A stretch of 64,000 bases of DNA from Croceivirga sp. (GCA_028281025.1 JANQKR010000044.1:62001-126000), one strand, 5' to 3'. Shown: positions 34,808 through 44,461, counted from the first letter of the stretch. The notes: a model not told the origin generated them from the letters alone. A program made the numbers and translations.

Positions 34808-34913
34808 AGTTGATGGCCATTCCATCCAATAACTTTTTCTGACGGAATTATCATTTAAACAGTATGTACGGGTGTCTTGGTGTTATTTAGCCGAGGATTT
34901 CAAATATGTTGTT

Positions 34914-36029
34914 ATGTTTAAAAAATATCGAATCCTTAAATGGATATCCCTCGTTTTGGTCAGTCTCATTGTCGTGATTGTTTCTTTTGGATTTTGGTTC
35001 AGGAGTTTAATTCCCCCTAGGGACGTAGCTATTGAATCCACTACAATTGAAGACTTACCGTATTTATCGGAAAACGTGATCCCAATGAGGGGTAAAATAC
35101 TGGCCGTGGTAACAAGTACGGATGTCATGGGCAACAGTGGGAAAGGTACAGGTTATGAATTATCGGAGTTGGCCCGTGCCTATTATACGTTTATGGCAAA
35201 TGGTTTTGAAGTGGATATTGCGAGTCCAAAAGGAGGGAAGCCACCCGTAGTGATTGATGATGAAGATATGGGGGCCTATGATTTTGCCTTTTTGAACGAT
35301 TCCATTGCACAATACAAAACAAGCAATACGCTCAAAATAGATGATTGCATTGACGAACCGTATAAGGCCATTTTCTTTGTTGGAGGAAAAGGGGCGATGT
35401 TCGACTTTCCAAATAACAAAGCAATTCAGCATCTTGTGAAGGATTATTATGAAAGCAATAAAGTAATTGGTGCCGTTTGCCATGGTCCTGCCGCTTTGGT
35501 CAATGTAACGTTGTCCAATGGACGTCCACTTCTGGAAAATAAGGAAGTGACCGGATTTACAAATCGGGAGGAATTGCTTTTAATATCCGATGCCCAGGAA
35601 ATATTTCCCTTTCTATTACAGGATAAGATGATGGAGAAGGGTGCCCATTTTAAGGAAGGTGCCATGTACTTGGAAAAAATTGGCCATGATGGTAATTTAC
35701 TTACGGGACAAAACCCATGGTCGACCTGGAGTGTAGCTGAACAAATGATTAGACAATTGGGCCATGAACCGAAACATAGGGAGCTGACCGATGAAGAAAA
35801 TGCGGTAAAAGTGTTGTTGACCTACAAAACCCATGGTAAACAGGAAGCAAAAAAAATGATCGAGGCCATGTTGCTGAACGGGAACAAGCCCGTAAATAGG
35901 GTTTTAATTGCGAAACATGGCATAATTTCGGCGATGCAGGGTGAACTAGGTGATTTTTCAAATATGATGTCCCTTGTTGCTTTTACGAAGAAATGTGAAT
36001 CCAAAAGAAAGGACATAGCACTAAATTAG
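34914..36029 (+). CDS. Membrane-anchored DJ-1/PfpI-family protein
   Basis: 371 aa from ATG 34914. An N-terminal membrane helix (WISLVLVSLIVVIVSFGFWF) leads into a DJ-1/PfpI domain: AVVTSTDVMGNSGKGTGYELSELARAYYTFMANGFEVDIASPKGGKPPVV, KAIFFVGGKGAMFDF and the nucleophile elbow KVIGAVCHGPAALVNV with its Cys. Members are type-1 glutamine amidotransferase-like, chaperone or glyoxalase-like proteins. The C-terminal 100 residues (about 270-371) are an extra helical tail of unknown role. It is followed 16 bp later by a regulator gene. Confidence 0.8.
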   Translation: MFKKYRILKWISLVLVSLIVVIVSFGFWFRSLIPPRDVAIESTTIEDLPYLSENVIPMRGKILAVVTSTDVMGNSGKGTGYELSELARAYYTFMANGFEVDIASPKGGKPPVVIDDEDMGAYDFAFLNDSIAQYKTSNTLKIDDCIDEPYKAIFFVGGKGAMFDFPNNKAIQHLVKDYYESNKVIGAVCHGPAALVNVTLSNGRPLLENKEVTGFTNREELLLISDAQEIFPFLLQDKMMEKGAHFKEGAMYLEKIGHDGNLLTGQNPWSTWSVAEQMIRQLGHEPKHRELTDEENAVKVLLTYKTHGKQEAKKMIEAMLLNGNKPVNRVLIAKHGIISAMQGELGDFSNMMSLVAFTKKCESKRKDIALN

Positions 36030-36044
36030 CAGAAAAATAGTGGG

Positions 36045-37100
36045 TTGGGTTTTTTGGATATATTTCTCATCATTTTAGCCAGTGCAGGACTTTTACACGG
36101 GGTAACATTTGCTACTTACCTGTTCTTTTTCAAAAAGAAAAGAATGGTAACCCATTATCTATTGGCCCTTATCCTTGTTTTTATGGCCTTTCGGATAGGC
36201 AAATCCGTCCTTTTGTATTTTGGTAATGACTTGGAACCTGTCTTCATTTTTGTAGGATTGACTTTTCTATTGTTGATTGGTCCCTTATTACGGTGGTACG
36301 TTGCTGGAATGACCACTCCAAATTATAAACTGCCACGTTACTATTTTGTGGCACTGATCCCATTTACGGCATTGTTTTTTTCCAGCTTTTTTGTCACCAG
36401 AAATTGGTTTGAGAGCAATACCCAGGAAGTCCTTATTGTATTTGCCAGCCTTCTTGCTTTTATCTACTTGCATTTTGCCTCTTATATTTTTAGTGCCCAT
36501 AGGGTATTGAAAAAAGTCAAGAAAAGCTACCCTAAAGCACTGCGCACAAAATCCCAGAAAGCAGTTGTTACCTGGTTGAATCTGGTTGTGGTTGGTTTTA
36601 TCCTGATATGGGTGTCCTATTTTTTAAACATCATAGAAGATACCGTTCCCTATATTACAGGACCGATCATCTATTCCCTGGTCGTCTATTTTTTAAGCTT
36701 TAAGGCTTTTCAACTTAAAGCAACCGATATGGACGGAACTGTTTTTAAAAAGAATGACGATACACAGTTATTTGCCCAGATCGTCAAATTGATTTTGGAC
36801 GAAAAACAATATCTGGAACCCAACGTGTCCCTGGCCAGTATAAGTAAGTCCATTCACAAAACCACCCAGAAAACCTCCGAGGTCATTAACCAATACGCCA
36901 AACAAAACTTCAATGATTTTATAAATTATTACAGAATTCAGGAAGCAAAAGAAAGACTTAAGGGGGTGGATGGCAAGGACCTTACCATATCTGCCATTGC
37001 GTTTGATTCAGGGTTTAGCAGTTTGTCGTCCTTCAATAACGCCTTTAAAAAGTTTGAAGGTATGACCCCTTCTACCTACAGGAAAAAGAATGGGGTATGA
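36045..37100 (+). CDS. AraC-family regulator with an N-terminal multi-pass membrane domain
   Basis: 351 aa starting from a TTG at 36045; no ATG is in frame nearby. Residues 1-210 contain six or seven membrane helices (7TM-like: FLIILASAGLLHGVTFATYLFFF, LLALILVFMAFRIGKSVLLYF...). The last 100 are a two-HTH AraC domain (NDFINYYRIQEAKERLKGVDGKDLTISAIAFDSGFSSLSSFNNAFKKFEGMTPSTYRKK). Membrane-anchored AraC regulators are common in Bacteroidota and sense extracytoplasmic signals. 16 bp after the DJ-1 gene, so probably one operon. Confidence 0.8.
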   Translation: MGFLDIFLIILASAGLLHGVTFATYLFFFKKKRMVTHYLLALILVFMAFRIGKSVLLYFGNDLEPVFIFVGLTFLLLIGPLLRWYVAGMTTPNYKLPRYYFVALIPFTALFFSSFFVTRNWFESNTQEVLIVFASLLAFIYLHFASYIFSAHRVLKKVKKSYPKALRTKSQKAVVTWLNLVVVGFILIWVSYFLNIIEDTVPYITGPIIYSLVVYFLSFKAFQLKATDMDGTVFKKNDDTQLFAQIVKLILDEKQYLEPNVSLASISKSIHKTTQKTSEVINQYAKQNFNDFINYYRIQEAKERLKGVDGKDLTISAIAFDSGFSSLSSFNNAFKKFEGMTPSTYRKKNGV

Positions 37101-37299
37101 ATCCGTTTGGAACCAACCCCTTGGAGAAATGATCATAAGGTTTGTTGAAATGTTGATCTTTGTTAACAATGATCCCTGGATTTTTGTGTTTAGTTGAGAA
37201 GGTCTGGATTAAAAAAGTACAGAACAAAGCGCTAAAATCAATGTCTTTAAGTACTTTCCTTCCTGTAAAATGACCTAGACAGCCAAATAAAAATATCAC

Positions 37300-38148
37300 A
37301 TGAGATTTGAATCGGACCATTTAATTGGAGTAAGAACAAGGGATGACCTAGTGCACACAGCAAAAGAAAACAATATTCCTATTGCCAAAACACTGGACAA
37401 ATTAAAGTACGAAGTTGAACTAAGAAAATTACAGTCCGAATTTGTAAATCTTCAGAAATGGATTGCCGAAAAGAAAATGAGGATCGCCATTGTTTTCGAA
37501 GGAAGGGATGCTGCGGGAAAAGGTGGGTCGATCAAACGATTTAAAGAACATTTGAATCCAAGAACATCTAGGGTGGTGGCCTTGACCAAACCCACTGAAG
37601 TCGAAAAAGGACAATGGTATTTTAGGCGATACATCAAAGTGCTACCAAATCCAGGGGAAATTGTTTTTTTTGATAGAAGTTGGTACAATCGTGCGGTTGT
37701 TGAACCAGTTATGGGCTTTTGTACAAAAAAGCAATATGATCAGTTCATGGTTCAAGTCTCGGAGTTTGAACATTTACTATACGAGGATAATTTGAAAATC
37801 ATCAAGTTTTGGTTTTCCATTTCCAAAGAAGAACAGAAGAAAAGGTTTGATGCCCGTTTAAGTAACCCTCTTAAACGTTGGAAATTTAGCCCTGTTGATA
37901 TGAAGGGGCAAGAGTTATGGGATAGCTATACGCACTATAAAGAACAAATGTTCAGTAAAACCCACACCAATTTTAGCCCTTGGATCATTGTAAAAACAAA
38001 CAATAAAAAACAAGCTCGATTGGAAAGTATGCGGTATGTATTATCGCAATTTGATTATGATGAAAAGGGGGACTCCAACATTTCCCTTTTACCGGATCCA
38101 AATGTAATTATGAAATATCACAGAAGTGCTGTTCAAATAGATATTTAA
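37300..38148 (+). CDS. ppk2: Polyphosphate kinase 2 (first of a tandem pair)
   Basis: 282 aa. Walker A is IVFEGRDAAGKGGSIKRF and the Walker B-lid region is VFFDRSWYNRAVVEPVMGFC, hallmarks of PPK2. The N-terminal 50 residues are the usual helical extension and the C-terminal RWKFSPVDMKGQELWDSYTHYKEQMF is family-typical. PPK2 transfers phosphate between polyphosphate and nucleotides, usually making GTP or ATP from the diphosphate. The second copy starts 3 bp after its stop. Confidence 0.9.
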   Translation: MRFESDHLIGVRTRDDLVHTAKENNIPIAKTLDKLKYEVELRKLQSEFVNLQKWIAEKKMRIAIVFEGRDAAGKGGSIKRFKEHLNPRTSRVVALTKPTEVEKGQWYFRRYIKVLPNPGEIVFFDRSWYNRAVVEPVMGFCTKKQYDQFMVQVSEFEHLLYEDNLKIIKFWFSISKEEQKKRFDARLSNPLKRWKFSPVDMKGQELWDSYTHYKEQMFSKTHTNFSPWIIVKTNNKKQARLESMRYVLSQFDYDEKGDSNISLLPDPNVIMKYHRSAVQIDI

Positions 38149-38151
38149 GAC

Positions 38152-38925
38152 ATGAAGAATAGGGCATATACGGAAGAAGAAATAGAACTGCTTAATTCAA
38201 AGATAGGTTTGCATACGCTTTTTAAGAATAAAAAAGTCAAAATGGACAAAGTCCTTGAAGAAGTTAAATATCTGACCGAGGTAAGAAAGCAGCAGGAAAA
38301 ACTGATAAAACTTCAAAATTGGGTCATACAAAACGATAAGAAAGTAGTAATTCTTTTCGAGGGAAGGGATGCCGCAGGTAAAGGTGGGGCCATAAGACGA
38401 ATCACCGAATATATTAACCCAAGGCACTTTAGAACGGTGGCCTTGAACATTCCTTCGGAGGATGAAAAAAGGCAATGGTTTTTCCAACGGTATATCAATC
38501 AATTGCCCAAACCTGGAGAAATGGTATTTTTTGATAGAAGTTGGTACAACAGGGCAGTGGTGGAACCAGTTAACGGTTTTTGTACCGAAAAGGAATATAG
38601 GGTTTTCATGTCCCAGGTCAATGATTTTGAAAAGATGCTTGTACAATCAGATACGTATCTGATCAAATTGTATTTTTCAATCACTAAAAAAGAGCAAGCC
38701 CATAGATTCATGGAAATAAAAAATGATCCGCTGAAACGTTGGAAGATAACTCCGGTTGATGAAAAAGCGCAGGCTTTGTGGGACGATTATACTTTTTATA
38801 AAACCAAAATGTTTGAAGCTACAAACACAGAAACCGCACCTTGGTTAATTATTGATGCAAACAAAAAATCAAATGCCAGATTGAAAGCAATTTCACATAT
38901 TCTTACTGTCATACCGTATGAGTAA
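38152..38925 (+). CDS. ppk2: Polyphosphate kinase 2 (second of a tandem pair)
   Basis: 257 aa. Same signatures as its neighbour: ILFEGRDAAGKGGAIRRI and VFFDRSWYNRAVVEPVNGFC. The two proteins are clearly related but far from identical, so this is an old duplication, not a recent copy. The differences in the substrate-facing stretches suggest different nucleotide preference or direction (polyP synthesis versus use). The gene starts 3 bp after the first, so they are coexpressed. Confidence 0.9.
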   Translation: MKNRAYTEEEIELLNSKIGLHTLFKNKKVKMDKVLEEVKYLTEVRKQQEKLIKLQNWVIQNDKKVVILFEGRDAAGKGGAIRRITEYINPRHFRTVALNIPSEDEKRQWFFQRYINQLPKPGEMVFFDRSWYNRAVVEPVNGFCTEKEYRVFMSQVNDFEKMLVQSDTYLIKLYFSITKKEQAHRFMEIKNDPLKRWKITPVDEKAQALWDDYTFYKTKMFEATNTETAPWLIIDANKKSNARLKAISHILTVIPYE

Positions 38926-39135
38926 TGGCTCAAATGGCATGATGTTTTTTATTTGACAGCTAAAATATTTAAGGGCTACAGGCCTATTTTATCTGCATCA
39001 TTTCTTAATGAATGGTAAGGATTCATTTCCTGTGGAAGAATATGCAAGGGTTAAATACATGCCGCTTGGAAACATTCCCCAATTCCCTGGAAACCGACCG
39101 ATTTTGTCTTAGGCTGGTCACGATATGCAGTATCT

Positions 39136-39609
39136 TCATCGTCCTAAATTTTTAATGTTTCGTAAACTAGGTTGGCCCAACCCTTGAATGGTCCGGTCCG
39201 CGGAGAACCGGCCCCCACCAAGTACGATCAGGGCGGTACAGATACTTAGGACCAATAAATGGTACTCATAGCCTTCCATACCTGCATCATACTGTCCGTT
39301 CCAGTTCATTTGGAATCCAATGGCACCGTGTACGGTGACGATCATTCCAACGAAAAGGCCGAACATGGCCATGGCATTGATTCGGGTTGCAAAGCCAAGG
39401 ATGAGCATCACCGATCCCGCAGTCTCAATAAAGGCAGTGGCATAGGCCACAACTGCCGGAAGTCCCATATATTCAGTAATAAAGCCTTCAAATCCGGCAA
39501 AACCGCCTCCCAGTTTTGTGGTCCCATGGATAAGGATAATGATTCCCAAGGCCACTCGTAAAATAAGGGAGGCCCAATTATTGTCTGTGTTGAACACGAG
39601 GTTTTTCAT
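39136..39609 (-). CDS. DoxX-family membrane protein
   Basis: 157 aa with four membrane helices: ASLILRVALGIIILIHGTTKLGG, AVVAYATAFIETAGSVMLILGF, INAMAMFGLFVGMIVTVHGAIGF and HLLVLSICTALIVLGG. The first helix's RVALGIIILIHGTTKLGGGF is typical DoxX. Homologues are linked to respiratory stress and thiosulfate oxidation, but the function is often unclear. It is 65 bp downstream of a secreted protein gene on the same strand, below an AraC regulator. Confidence 0.8.
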   Translation of the reverse strand: MKNLVFNTDNNWASLILRVALGIIILIHGTTKLGGGFAGFEGFITEYMGLPAVVAYATAFIETAGSVMLILGFATRINAMAMFGLFVGMIVTVHGAIGFQMNWNGQYDAGMEGYEYHLLVLSICTALIVLGGGRFSADRTIQGLGQPSLRNIKNLGR

Positions 39610-39674
39610 GTTGGAATTTTTAGAGTTTTACTTTTTTAATGGTATACCGGATTTCCCTGTTTGGGTATTACGGG

Positions 39675-40292
39675 TCAGAATTCAAGGCGTACAAAAATCC
39701 CCGGATCGGCCTCAAAGTCCCCATCGTTACCAAACTGGTAGGTAGTAAGCCCCAGTCCAAACTGCAATGTTTTCACACTAAGGCCGACCCTTAGGCGCTG
39801 GAACGAAAAAAGGTGCCCATCGCCATCAAAATTTGTTGAGTTCTGGAACTGACTGAAGAAGCCCAGCTTTTGGTTCAAAGGAAATCGGTATTGGGCCAGG
39901 AGGTACCATTCATAGAGTGGGGCATCGCGAACCTCGGTCGTAATATTGGTTGTGATTAGGAACCCTTCCCCCGCCTTGTTCCATTGGATACCTGCCAGGG
40001 CGCTGGCGCGACCATCAAAAACACGCCCGCCCAGGACAGGTCCAAAACCCTTCCAGGCATCATAGCCCAAAACGGTGTAGGAAACGAATTCCGTCGCTTC
40101 GGTATCGTAATCGATAACGGCATCGTTCAAACTGAATATGGTGAATTTGTAGTCTTCGGTAAGGGGTTTGAAAAACCATGCTTCAATGATCATCCCATCG
40201 GTATCGGAAAAGGTCTCGATGGTGGTTTGGGCCCGGTTTTTCGTAACCATGGCCACAAGTAATAGCAAAAGGATAAAAGGGTGACGTTTCAT
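39675..40292 (-). CDS. Secreted beta-rich protein, possible small outer-membrane barrel
   Basis: 205 aa with a signal peptide (ILLLLLVAMVTKNRAQ). The rest consists of alternating aromatic strands (GMIIEAWFFKPLTEDYKFTIFSLNDAVIDYD, EWYLLAQYRFPLNQKLGFFSQFQNSTNFD, LRVGLSVKTLQFGLGLTTYQFG) and ends in FVRLEF, with the Phe terminus usual for outer-membrane proteins. Family not recognised. It lies between the AraC regulator and DoxX on the same strand, so they may be regulated together. Confidence 0.6.
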   Translation of the reverse strand: MKRHPFILLLLLVAMVTKNRAQTTIETFSDTDGMIIEAWFFKPLTEDYKFTIFSLNDAVIDYDTEATEFVSYTVLGYDAWKGFGPVLGGRVFDGRASALAGIQWNKAGEGFLITTNITTEVRDAPLYEWYLLAQYRFPLNQKLGFFSQFQNSTNFDGDGHLFSFQRLRVGLSVKTLQFGLGLTTYQFGNDGDFEADPGIFVRLEF

Positions 40293-40372
40293 GGCGTTTT
40301 AATTTGTCACCCCAAAAGTAGGCCGCCGCAAACCGCTTTTTTATATCATTTAAAAGGTAAAAAGGGTAAATA

Positions 40373-41260
40373 TTATGGTAGTTTACGATAGGCTCCGGGG
40401 GTAATGCCCGTATTTTTCTTGAAGTATTTGTTGAAATTGGTAGCTTCCGTAAAGCCCAATGATTCCGCAATGGTCCCGATTGGACTATCCGTCTGCTTTA
40501 AAAGGCTCTTGGCTTTCAGGATCACATATTCTTGTAAGATACTGATGGCCGTCTTGCCAGTGGCTTTTTTTACGGCTTCCGAAAGATAGGGGGTACTAAT
40601 ATGCAGTTGTTCCGCAAAATGGGGAATTTTTAGGTCGTATCGGGCTTGATCCTTCAAAAGGACCTCAAATCGAAAGGCAATTTCCTGGATCCTACTTGCA
40701 AATCCCAAATTTGCCGGGGTCTGAAACAATCCCTTTATCTTCTCCAGGATAATGGTCAAATAGGACGCCAGGATGGTTTCATGCCCTTTCTGTTCCGCAT
40801 TGTTGTACTCCATATGTAATGTACGCATCAAACCAACAATGGTGGTTTGTTGTTCGTTGTCCAAAAAGAGCATTGGCGCAGTATGCAGGTTGAGAAAGGG
40901 ATAGGTTTTGTAGAAATCAATTTTATCCAGGGTAGCGTCCAGGAGTTGGGGCCTGAAAAGGATCATATAGCCCAACGAATCCTTGTGGAAGCGGTGAAGC
41001 GTCCAGGAAGTGATCTGGTAAGGAGGTGTAAAGGAAATGGACGCTTTAATGGGATTGAACCGGGACGCCCCTATGGTGATGTCCGCATCATGCCCAATAC
41101 CGAAGGTCAATTCAAAAAAATCCTGCTGGTAGGGGCCAAATGCCAAGGGTTTGTCCTCAAAATGATCCTCAATCCGGAAAATATGGATATTCCCGTTGTT
41201 GGGTGTTGAATGGATGCCCCAATCCAAAAGAAGGTCCCCTATGTTATGGTAGAGTTTCAA
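40373..41260 (-). CDS. AraC-family transcriptional regulator
   Basis: 295 aa. The N-terminal domain resembles the cupin sensor of AraC proteins, and the last 100 residues (DLKIPHFAEQLHISTPYLSEAVKKATGKTAISILQEYVILKAKSLLKQTDSPIGTIAESLGFTEATNFNKYFKKNTGITPGAYRKLP) form the double HTH. It is divergent from a + strand gene at 41527 and lies upstream of the outer-membrane-like protein and DoxX, which are its likely targets. Confidence 0.83.
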   Translation of the reverse strand: MKLYHNIGDLLLDWGIHSTPNNGNIHIFRIEDHFEDKPLAFGPYQQDFFELTFGIGHDADITIGASRFNPIKASISFTPPYQITSWTLHRFHKDSLGYMILFRPQLLDATLDKIDFYKTYPFLNLHTAPMLFLDNEQQTTIVGLMRTLHMEYNNAEQKGHETILASYLTIILEKIKGLFQTPANLGFASRIQEIAFRFEVLLKDQARYDLKIPHFAEQLHISTPYLSEAVKKATGKTAISILQEYVILKAKSLLKQTDSPIGTIAESLGFTEATNFNKYFKKNTGITPGAYRKLP

Positions 41261-41526
41261 AAAGGTGTGGACCCAATCACGGACCCATTTACAATAATCG
41301 CTATCCCTAAAGATAATTCCTTTTTGAAGGTGGTAAAAACTTTAGTGCAATAGGTAGGGCTGGAATTACCCCATCACTTATTTTTTCAGTGAAGCACTTA
41401 TGCATTGCTTTTTGTCCATATTCCCGCCTTGGGCTAGTTTGATTTTCTGTGTTTAAAGTAAGATCTTAAAGACTATGAAAATGAACTTAAGACACATATT
41501 CATGGTTTAACAAAAAACTGCCCCAA

Positions 41527-41910
41527 ATGACACAAAAAATAAGTTTGGGTGTGGTAATGGTCATCATTGGGCTAATGGCCAATGAAAGTATTGCCCAAAG
41601 TCAGATAGATAGTGTATTTGTTGATGACAACTGGGAATACCTGGCGCAATCAAAAACGGACAAGACCATTTTTTATCCTGATGAACCCAATATGGAAAAT
41701 ATCTTTTTCTTTAAATCGGATTCCATCTTTACGTTCGAGCCAAAGAAGGTCATTGATATAAGAAGGTACATTTGGAGTCGTCCGTTCTACCGCAAAAAGA
41801 CCTATTTGGATATAACTATTGATTTTGCAAAATATTTCGAAAACAAAAGATTGTTCCTAAAGCAAGATGATGGGTTTGTGGAGTTAATCCCTGGCGTAGT
41901 TTTTGACTAG
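41527..41910 (+). CDS. Small secreted protein, first copy of a tandem pair
   Basis: 127 aa. Signal peptide (KISLGVVMVIIGLMANESIAQ), then IDSVFVDDNWEYLAQ, KTDKTIFYPDEPN, NIFFFKSDSIFTFEPKKVIDIRRYIW, and LFLKQDDGFVELIPGVVFD at the C-terminus. Family not recognised. From codon 27 onwards it is nearly identical to the second copy (42006), because both lie inside 420-bp direct repeats; only the signal peptides differ. Confidence 0.6.
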   Translation: MTQKISLGVVMVIIGLMANESIAQSQIDSVFVDDNWEYLAQSKTDKTIFYPDEPNMENIFFFKSDSIFTFEPKKVIDIRRYIWSRPFYRKKTYLDITIDFAKYFENKRLFLKQDDGFVELIPGVVFD

Positions 41911-42530
41911 ACCATGGATTTGTTGAATACGTAAAGGCTGGGATAGTGGGCGCCGATATAAAATGTAAACATTCCCAGCCGAAGTATAAGCTCCGGATAA
42001 ACGAAATGCCGTTGACGACAAAATTAGTTGTGTTTACTTGCACCCTTATGCCAATATTATGTCAATCACAGGTGTCCGATATATTCGCAATTAGTGCTGT
42101 CCAACATCCTATAGATAGTGTATTTGTGGATGACAACTGGGAATACCTGGCACAATTAAAAACGGACAAGACCATTTTTTATCCTGATGAACCCAATATG
42201 GATAATATCTTTTTCTTCAAATCGGATTCCATCTTTACGTTCGAGCCAAAAAAGGTCATTGATATAAGAAGGTACATTTGGAGCTGCCCATTTTATCAAA
42301 CAAAGACCTATTTAAAGATATCTACCGGATTTATGAAACATTTCGATAATACAAGATTATTCTTAAAGCAAGATGATGGGTTTGTGGAGTTAATCCCTGG
42401 CGTAGTTTTTGACTAGACCATAGATTTGTTGAATACGTAAAGGCTGGGACAATGGGTGCCGATATAAAATGTAAACATTCCCAGCCGAAGTATAAGCTTC
42501 CAATAAACGAAATGCCGTTGACGACAAAAT
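41605..42530 (+). repeat. Two 420-bp direct repeats with 506-bp period
   Basis: 41605-42024 and 42111-42530 match over 420 bp with a constant offset of 506, so no net indels. The repeat holds the mature part of the small secreted protein, its downstream spacer (including the inverted repeat GGCTGGGA/TCCCAGCC at 41936-41980) and the first codons (MPLTTK) of a next gene. The second copy ends in a signal-peptide start that has lost its body, followed by the convergent gene. This is a recent tandem duplication. Confidence 0.85.
42006..42416 (+). CDS. Small secreted protein, second copy of a tandem pair
   Basis: 136 aa from ATG 42006, which opens a signal peptide (KLVVFTCTLMPILCQSQ). The mature part copies the first protein with scattered substitutions (IWSCPFYQTKTYLKISTGFMKHFDNTRLFL...). 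The C-terminal VELIPGVVFD is identical. An earlier in-frame ATG at 41946 would start in the intergenic repeat and is unlikely. Function unknown. Confidence 0.6.
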   Translation: MPLTTKLVVFTCTLMPILCQSQVSDIFAISAVQHPIDSVFVDDNWEYLAQLKTDKTIFYPDEPNMDNIFFFKSDSIFTFEPKKVIDIRRYIWSCPFYQTKTYLKISTGFMKHFDNTRLFLKQDDGFVELIPGVVFD

Positions 42531-42599
42531 CTTGGGGAATTAAAACGTATACCGCTATCTTAATTCCCCGAGGTTTTATTTTTCCGGCGTACAAAGACT

Positions 42600-44045
42600 T
42601 TATTGACAACCGCCATACTCATCAACAATGGTTTTTAGATTTTCGAAATTACTTAAATCAAATTCCTGGTTTTTCAGATCATTGGAAAGTGATTTACAAT
42701 TGTCGACAAATCCGGCCAGTGCATTGGATACCTTTTCATTCTCGCGATTATCGATCATAAACCCTAATTTTTTATCGGCGAATTTTAAGACCAATGTATT
42801 GGGTTCACCGGGTTTGGAGAGTACACTGTGGTCCGAATTGGTATACGCCACTTCGTAGAAATACGAATTGTCAAAACCGAGGTTCGCTGCATTTGAAAAC
42901 TTTTTCATAGCGTTTCCCTTGGTCTTCATACCATGGAACACCTTTTCCTTACCTTCATCATTTGCACCAAATACAATATTGTTTCTTGCAGCAAAACGTT
43001 TGGTACGTAGTCGTCCTTTTTCGTTTTTGTATTTGACACTTACAAACTTCCCGAATTTGTCTATGGAATTCATATCATAGAGGTCGCTTTCTTGCTGGGC
43101 GGGGTCCAACTGCAATTTTTCAAAAACGGCATAGATGGTCCCTTCATAGGTGGTACCGTCTTCGTCAATAACATAACCGGGAACCCCATAAAGGTTAACA
43201 CTGTTTTCTTTGGCAACCTTTACTTTTTCATTGTGCAGGCTTTTTTTGTAGGCAGTCGCTTCACGGCCCAGTTGGTAATCCCTTCCCAATAATTCCTCAA
43301 CAAAAATTTGTGCGAACGATCTTGAAAAACGTCCGGTCATCATGGTCTTGGAACCATAATCGAACTCAAAATCCTCATCGGTGAAGGTCTTGGCCTTTAC
43401 GGTAGTACAGGTGGCACATCCCGTGGCGGTGCCAATAGTGATTCCATCCAGATCGGTAACGGTATAGGTATTGGTTCCATGGGTCACGCGCCCCATAATC
43501 CTGGTACCGGTCGCCCCTCCAAAAACAATGGTTCCGTCATCCTTTACAAAGGGTTTATAACGCCCAACTTTTGCCTGGCGTTCCATTTGGTCATTTTTGG
43601 CGGCCATTACCGTTTTTGCATACTTGTCACTCAATACTTCCCGCTCCGTTGCAAAAAACGCGGCAACGGTCTCGCTATCAATGCCTTCGGTGGTAATCAG
43701 TCCATATTTGGCACTTAAGAGTTTAACGATCAATTTGGTCTGGTTCAAGGATGTCATTAAGATTTCATACGGAATCTCTGTTTTTTCGCCATTGGCCGAG
43801 GTCAGTTCCAACCATTGGAACCCTTCGATATTAGAGGCGGACATCCCTTTAAATACAACATCAAATGCTTTTTCCCCGGACATGGTGGAGAAAAGAAAGT
43901 TGTCCCGCAATTCGGTATTGACTTTGGCAACCTCCTTTCCATCGAACGTAATGACTTCTTTTTTGATTTTGATTTTTTGTGCATTGGCCCATAGGGGAAC
44001 AGTGGTCAATGCAATTAAAATGAGTTGTTTAAAGGTTAGGTTCAT
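42600..44045 (-). CDS. Large secreted protein of unknown function
   Basis: 481 aa with a signal peptide (FKQLILIALTTVPLWANAQ), start ATG 44045. The N-terminal half includes KIKIKKEVITFDGKEVAKVNTELRDNFLFS and the GTATGCATCTTVKAK segment with a CxxC pair; KEKVFHGMKTKG and KYKNEKGRLRTKRFAARN lie further on. I do not recognise the family; flavobacteria have many such ~480-aa secreted proteins with GKEVAKV-type entry. It is convergent with the duplicated small secreted genes. Confidence 0.6.
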   Translation of the reverse strand: MNLTFKQLILIALTTVPLWANAQKIKIKKEVITFDGKEVAKVNTELRDNFLFSTMSGEKAFDVVFKGMSASNIEGFQWLELTSANGEKTEIPYEILMTSLNQTKLIVKLLSAKYGLITTEGIDSETVAAFFATEREVLSDKYAKTVMAAKNDQMERQAKVGRYKPFVKDDGTIVFGGATGTRIMGRVTHGTNTYTVTDLDGITIGTATGCATCTTVKAKTFTDEDFEFDYGSKTMMTGRFSRSFAQIFVEELLGRDYQLGREATAYKKSLHNEKVKVAKENSVNLYGVPGYVIDEDGTTYEGTIYAVFEKLQLDPAQQESDLYDMNSIDKFGKFVSVKYKNEKGRLRTKRFAARNNIVFGANDEGKEKVFHGMKTKGNAMKKFSNAANLGFDNSYFYEVAYTNSDHSVLSKPGEPNTLVLKFADKKLGFMIDNRENEKVSNALAGFVDNCKSLSNDLKNQEFDLSNFENLKTIVDEYGGCQ

Positions 44046-44051
44046 GATCAA

Positions 44052-44461
44052 GGTGGGGATTAGTTATCAATAGGCTGTTAGGATTGGTTTTCAAGGGAAA
44101 CTTGACATTGGTGATAGTGTACAATTCTCCCTGGATTAATTCAAAACGAATTAACCCTGGTTTTGGTATGTTAAAATGAAGTGTTGTAGGGAGACATGAA
44201 ATTGACAATCTCCAACCAACCCAACAGCGTGTGATTGATTTCCCTCAAATAACTAATGAAAAAGGATTTACATGACCTTGTTACAGTAGGAAAGTGCTTT
44301 ACGCTTGGAATGGATGGTAGTGGTCTTCCAATACCTGATAAGGGTCAAAAGTGAACTTTTGACAATTCAACGGGCCGTAACGATGGTTCAGCAAAAAAGC
44401 CTTCCCGACAATGGATTGAAAATTGATTTTTGGGCTGTGTTAAACCATAAACCAAACCACA
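44052..44461. other. Intergenic region, no gene recognised
   Basis: 410 bp between divergent genes. A 10-bp near-perfect inverted repeat (GGATTAATTC at 44133-44142, GAATTAACCC at 44148-44157) may be a regulator site. No convincing coding frame; the open frame from 44305 lacks a known motif. Confidence 0.45.

Noticed and set aside
41905-42030. attC-like site (integron cassette) around the inverted repeat GGCTGGGA/TCCCAGCC
   Set aside because: A GTTGAAT motif fits one core site, but it lies at the wrong end and no RYYYAAC partner is placed correctly on either strand. The structure is better seen as part of the tandem duplication.
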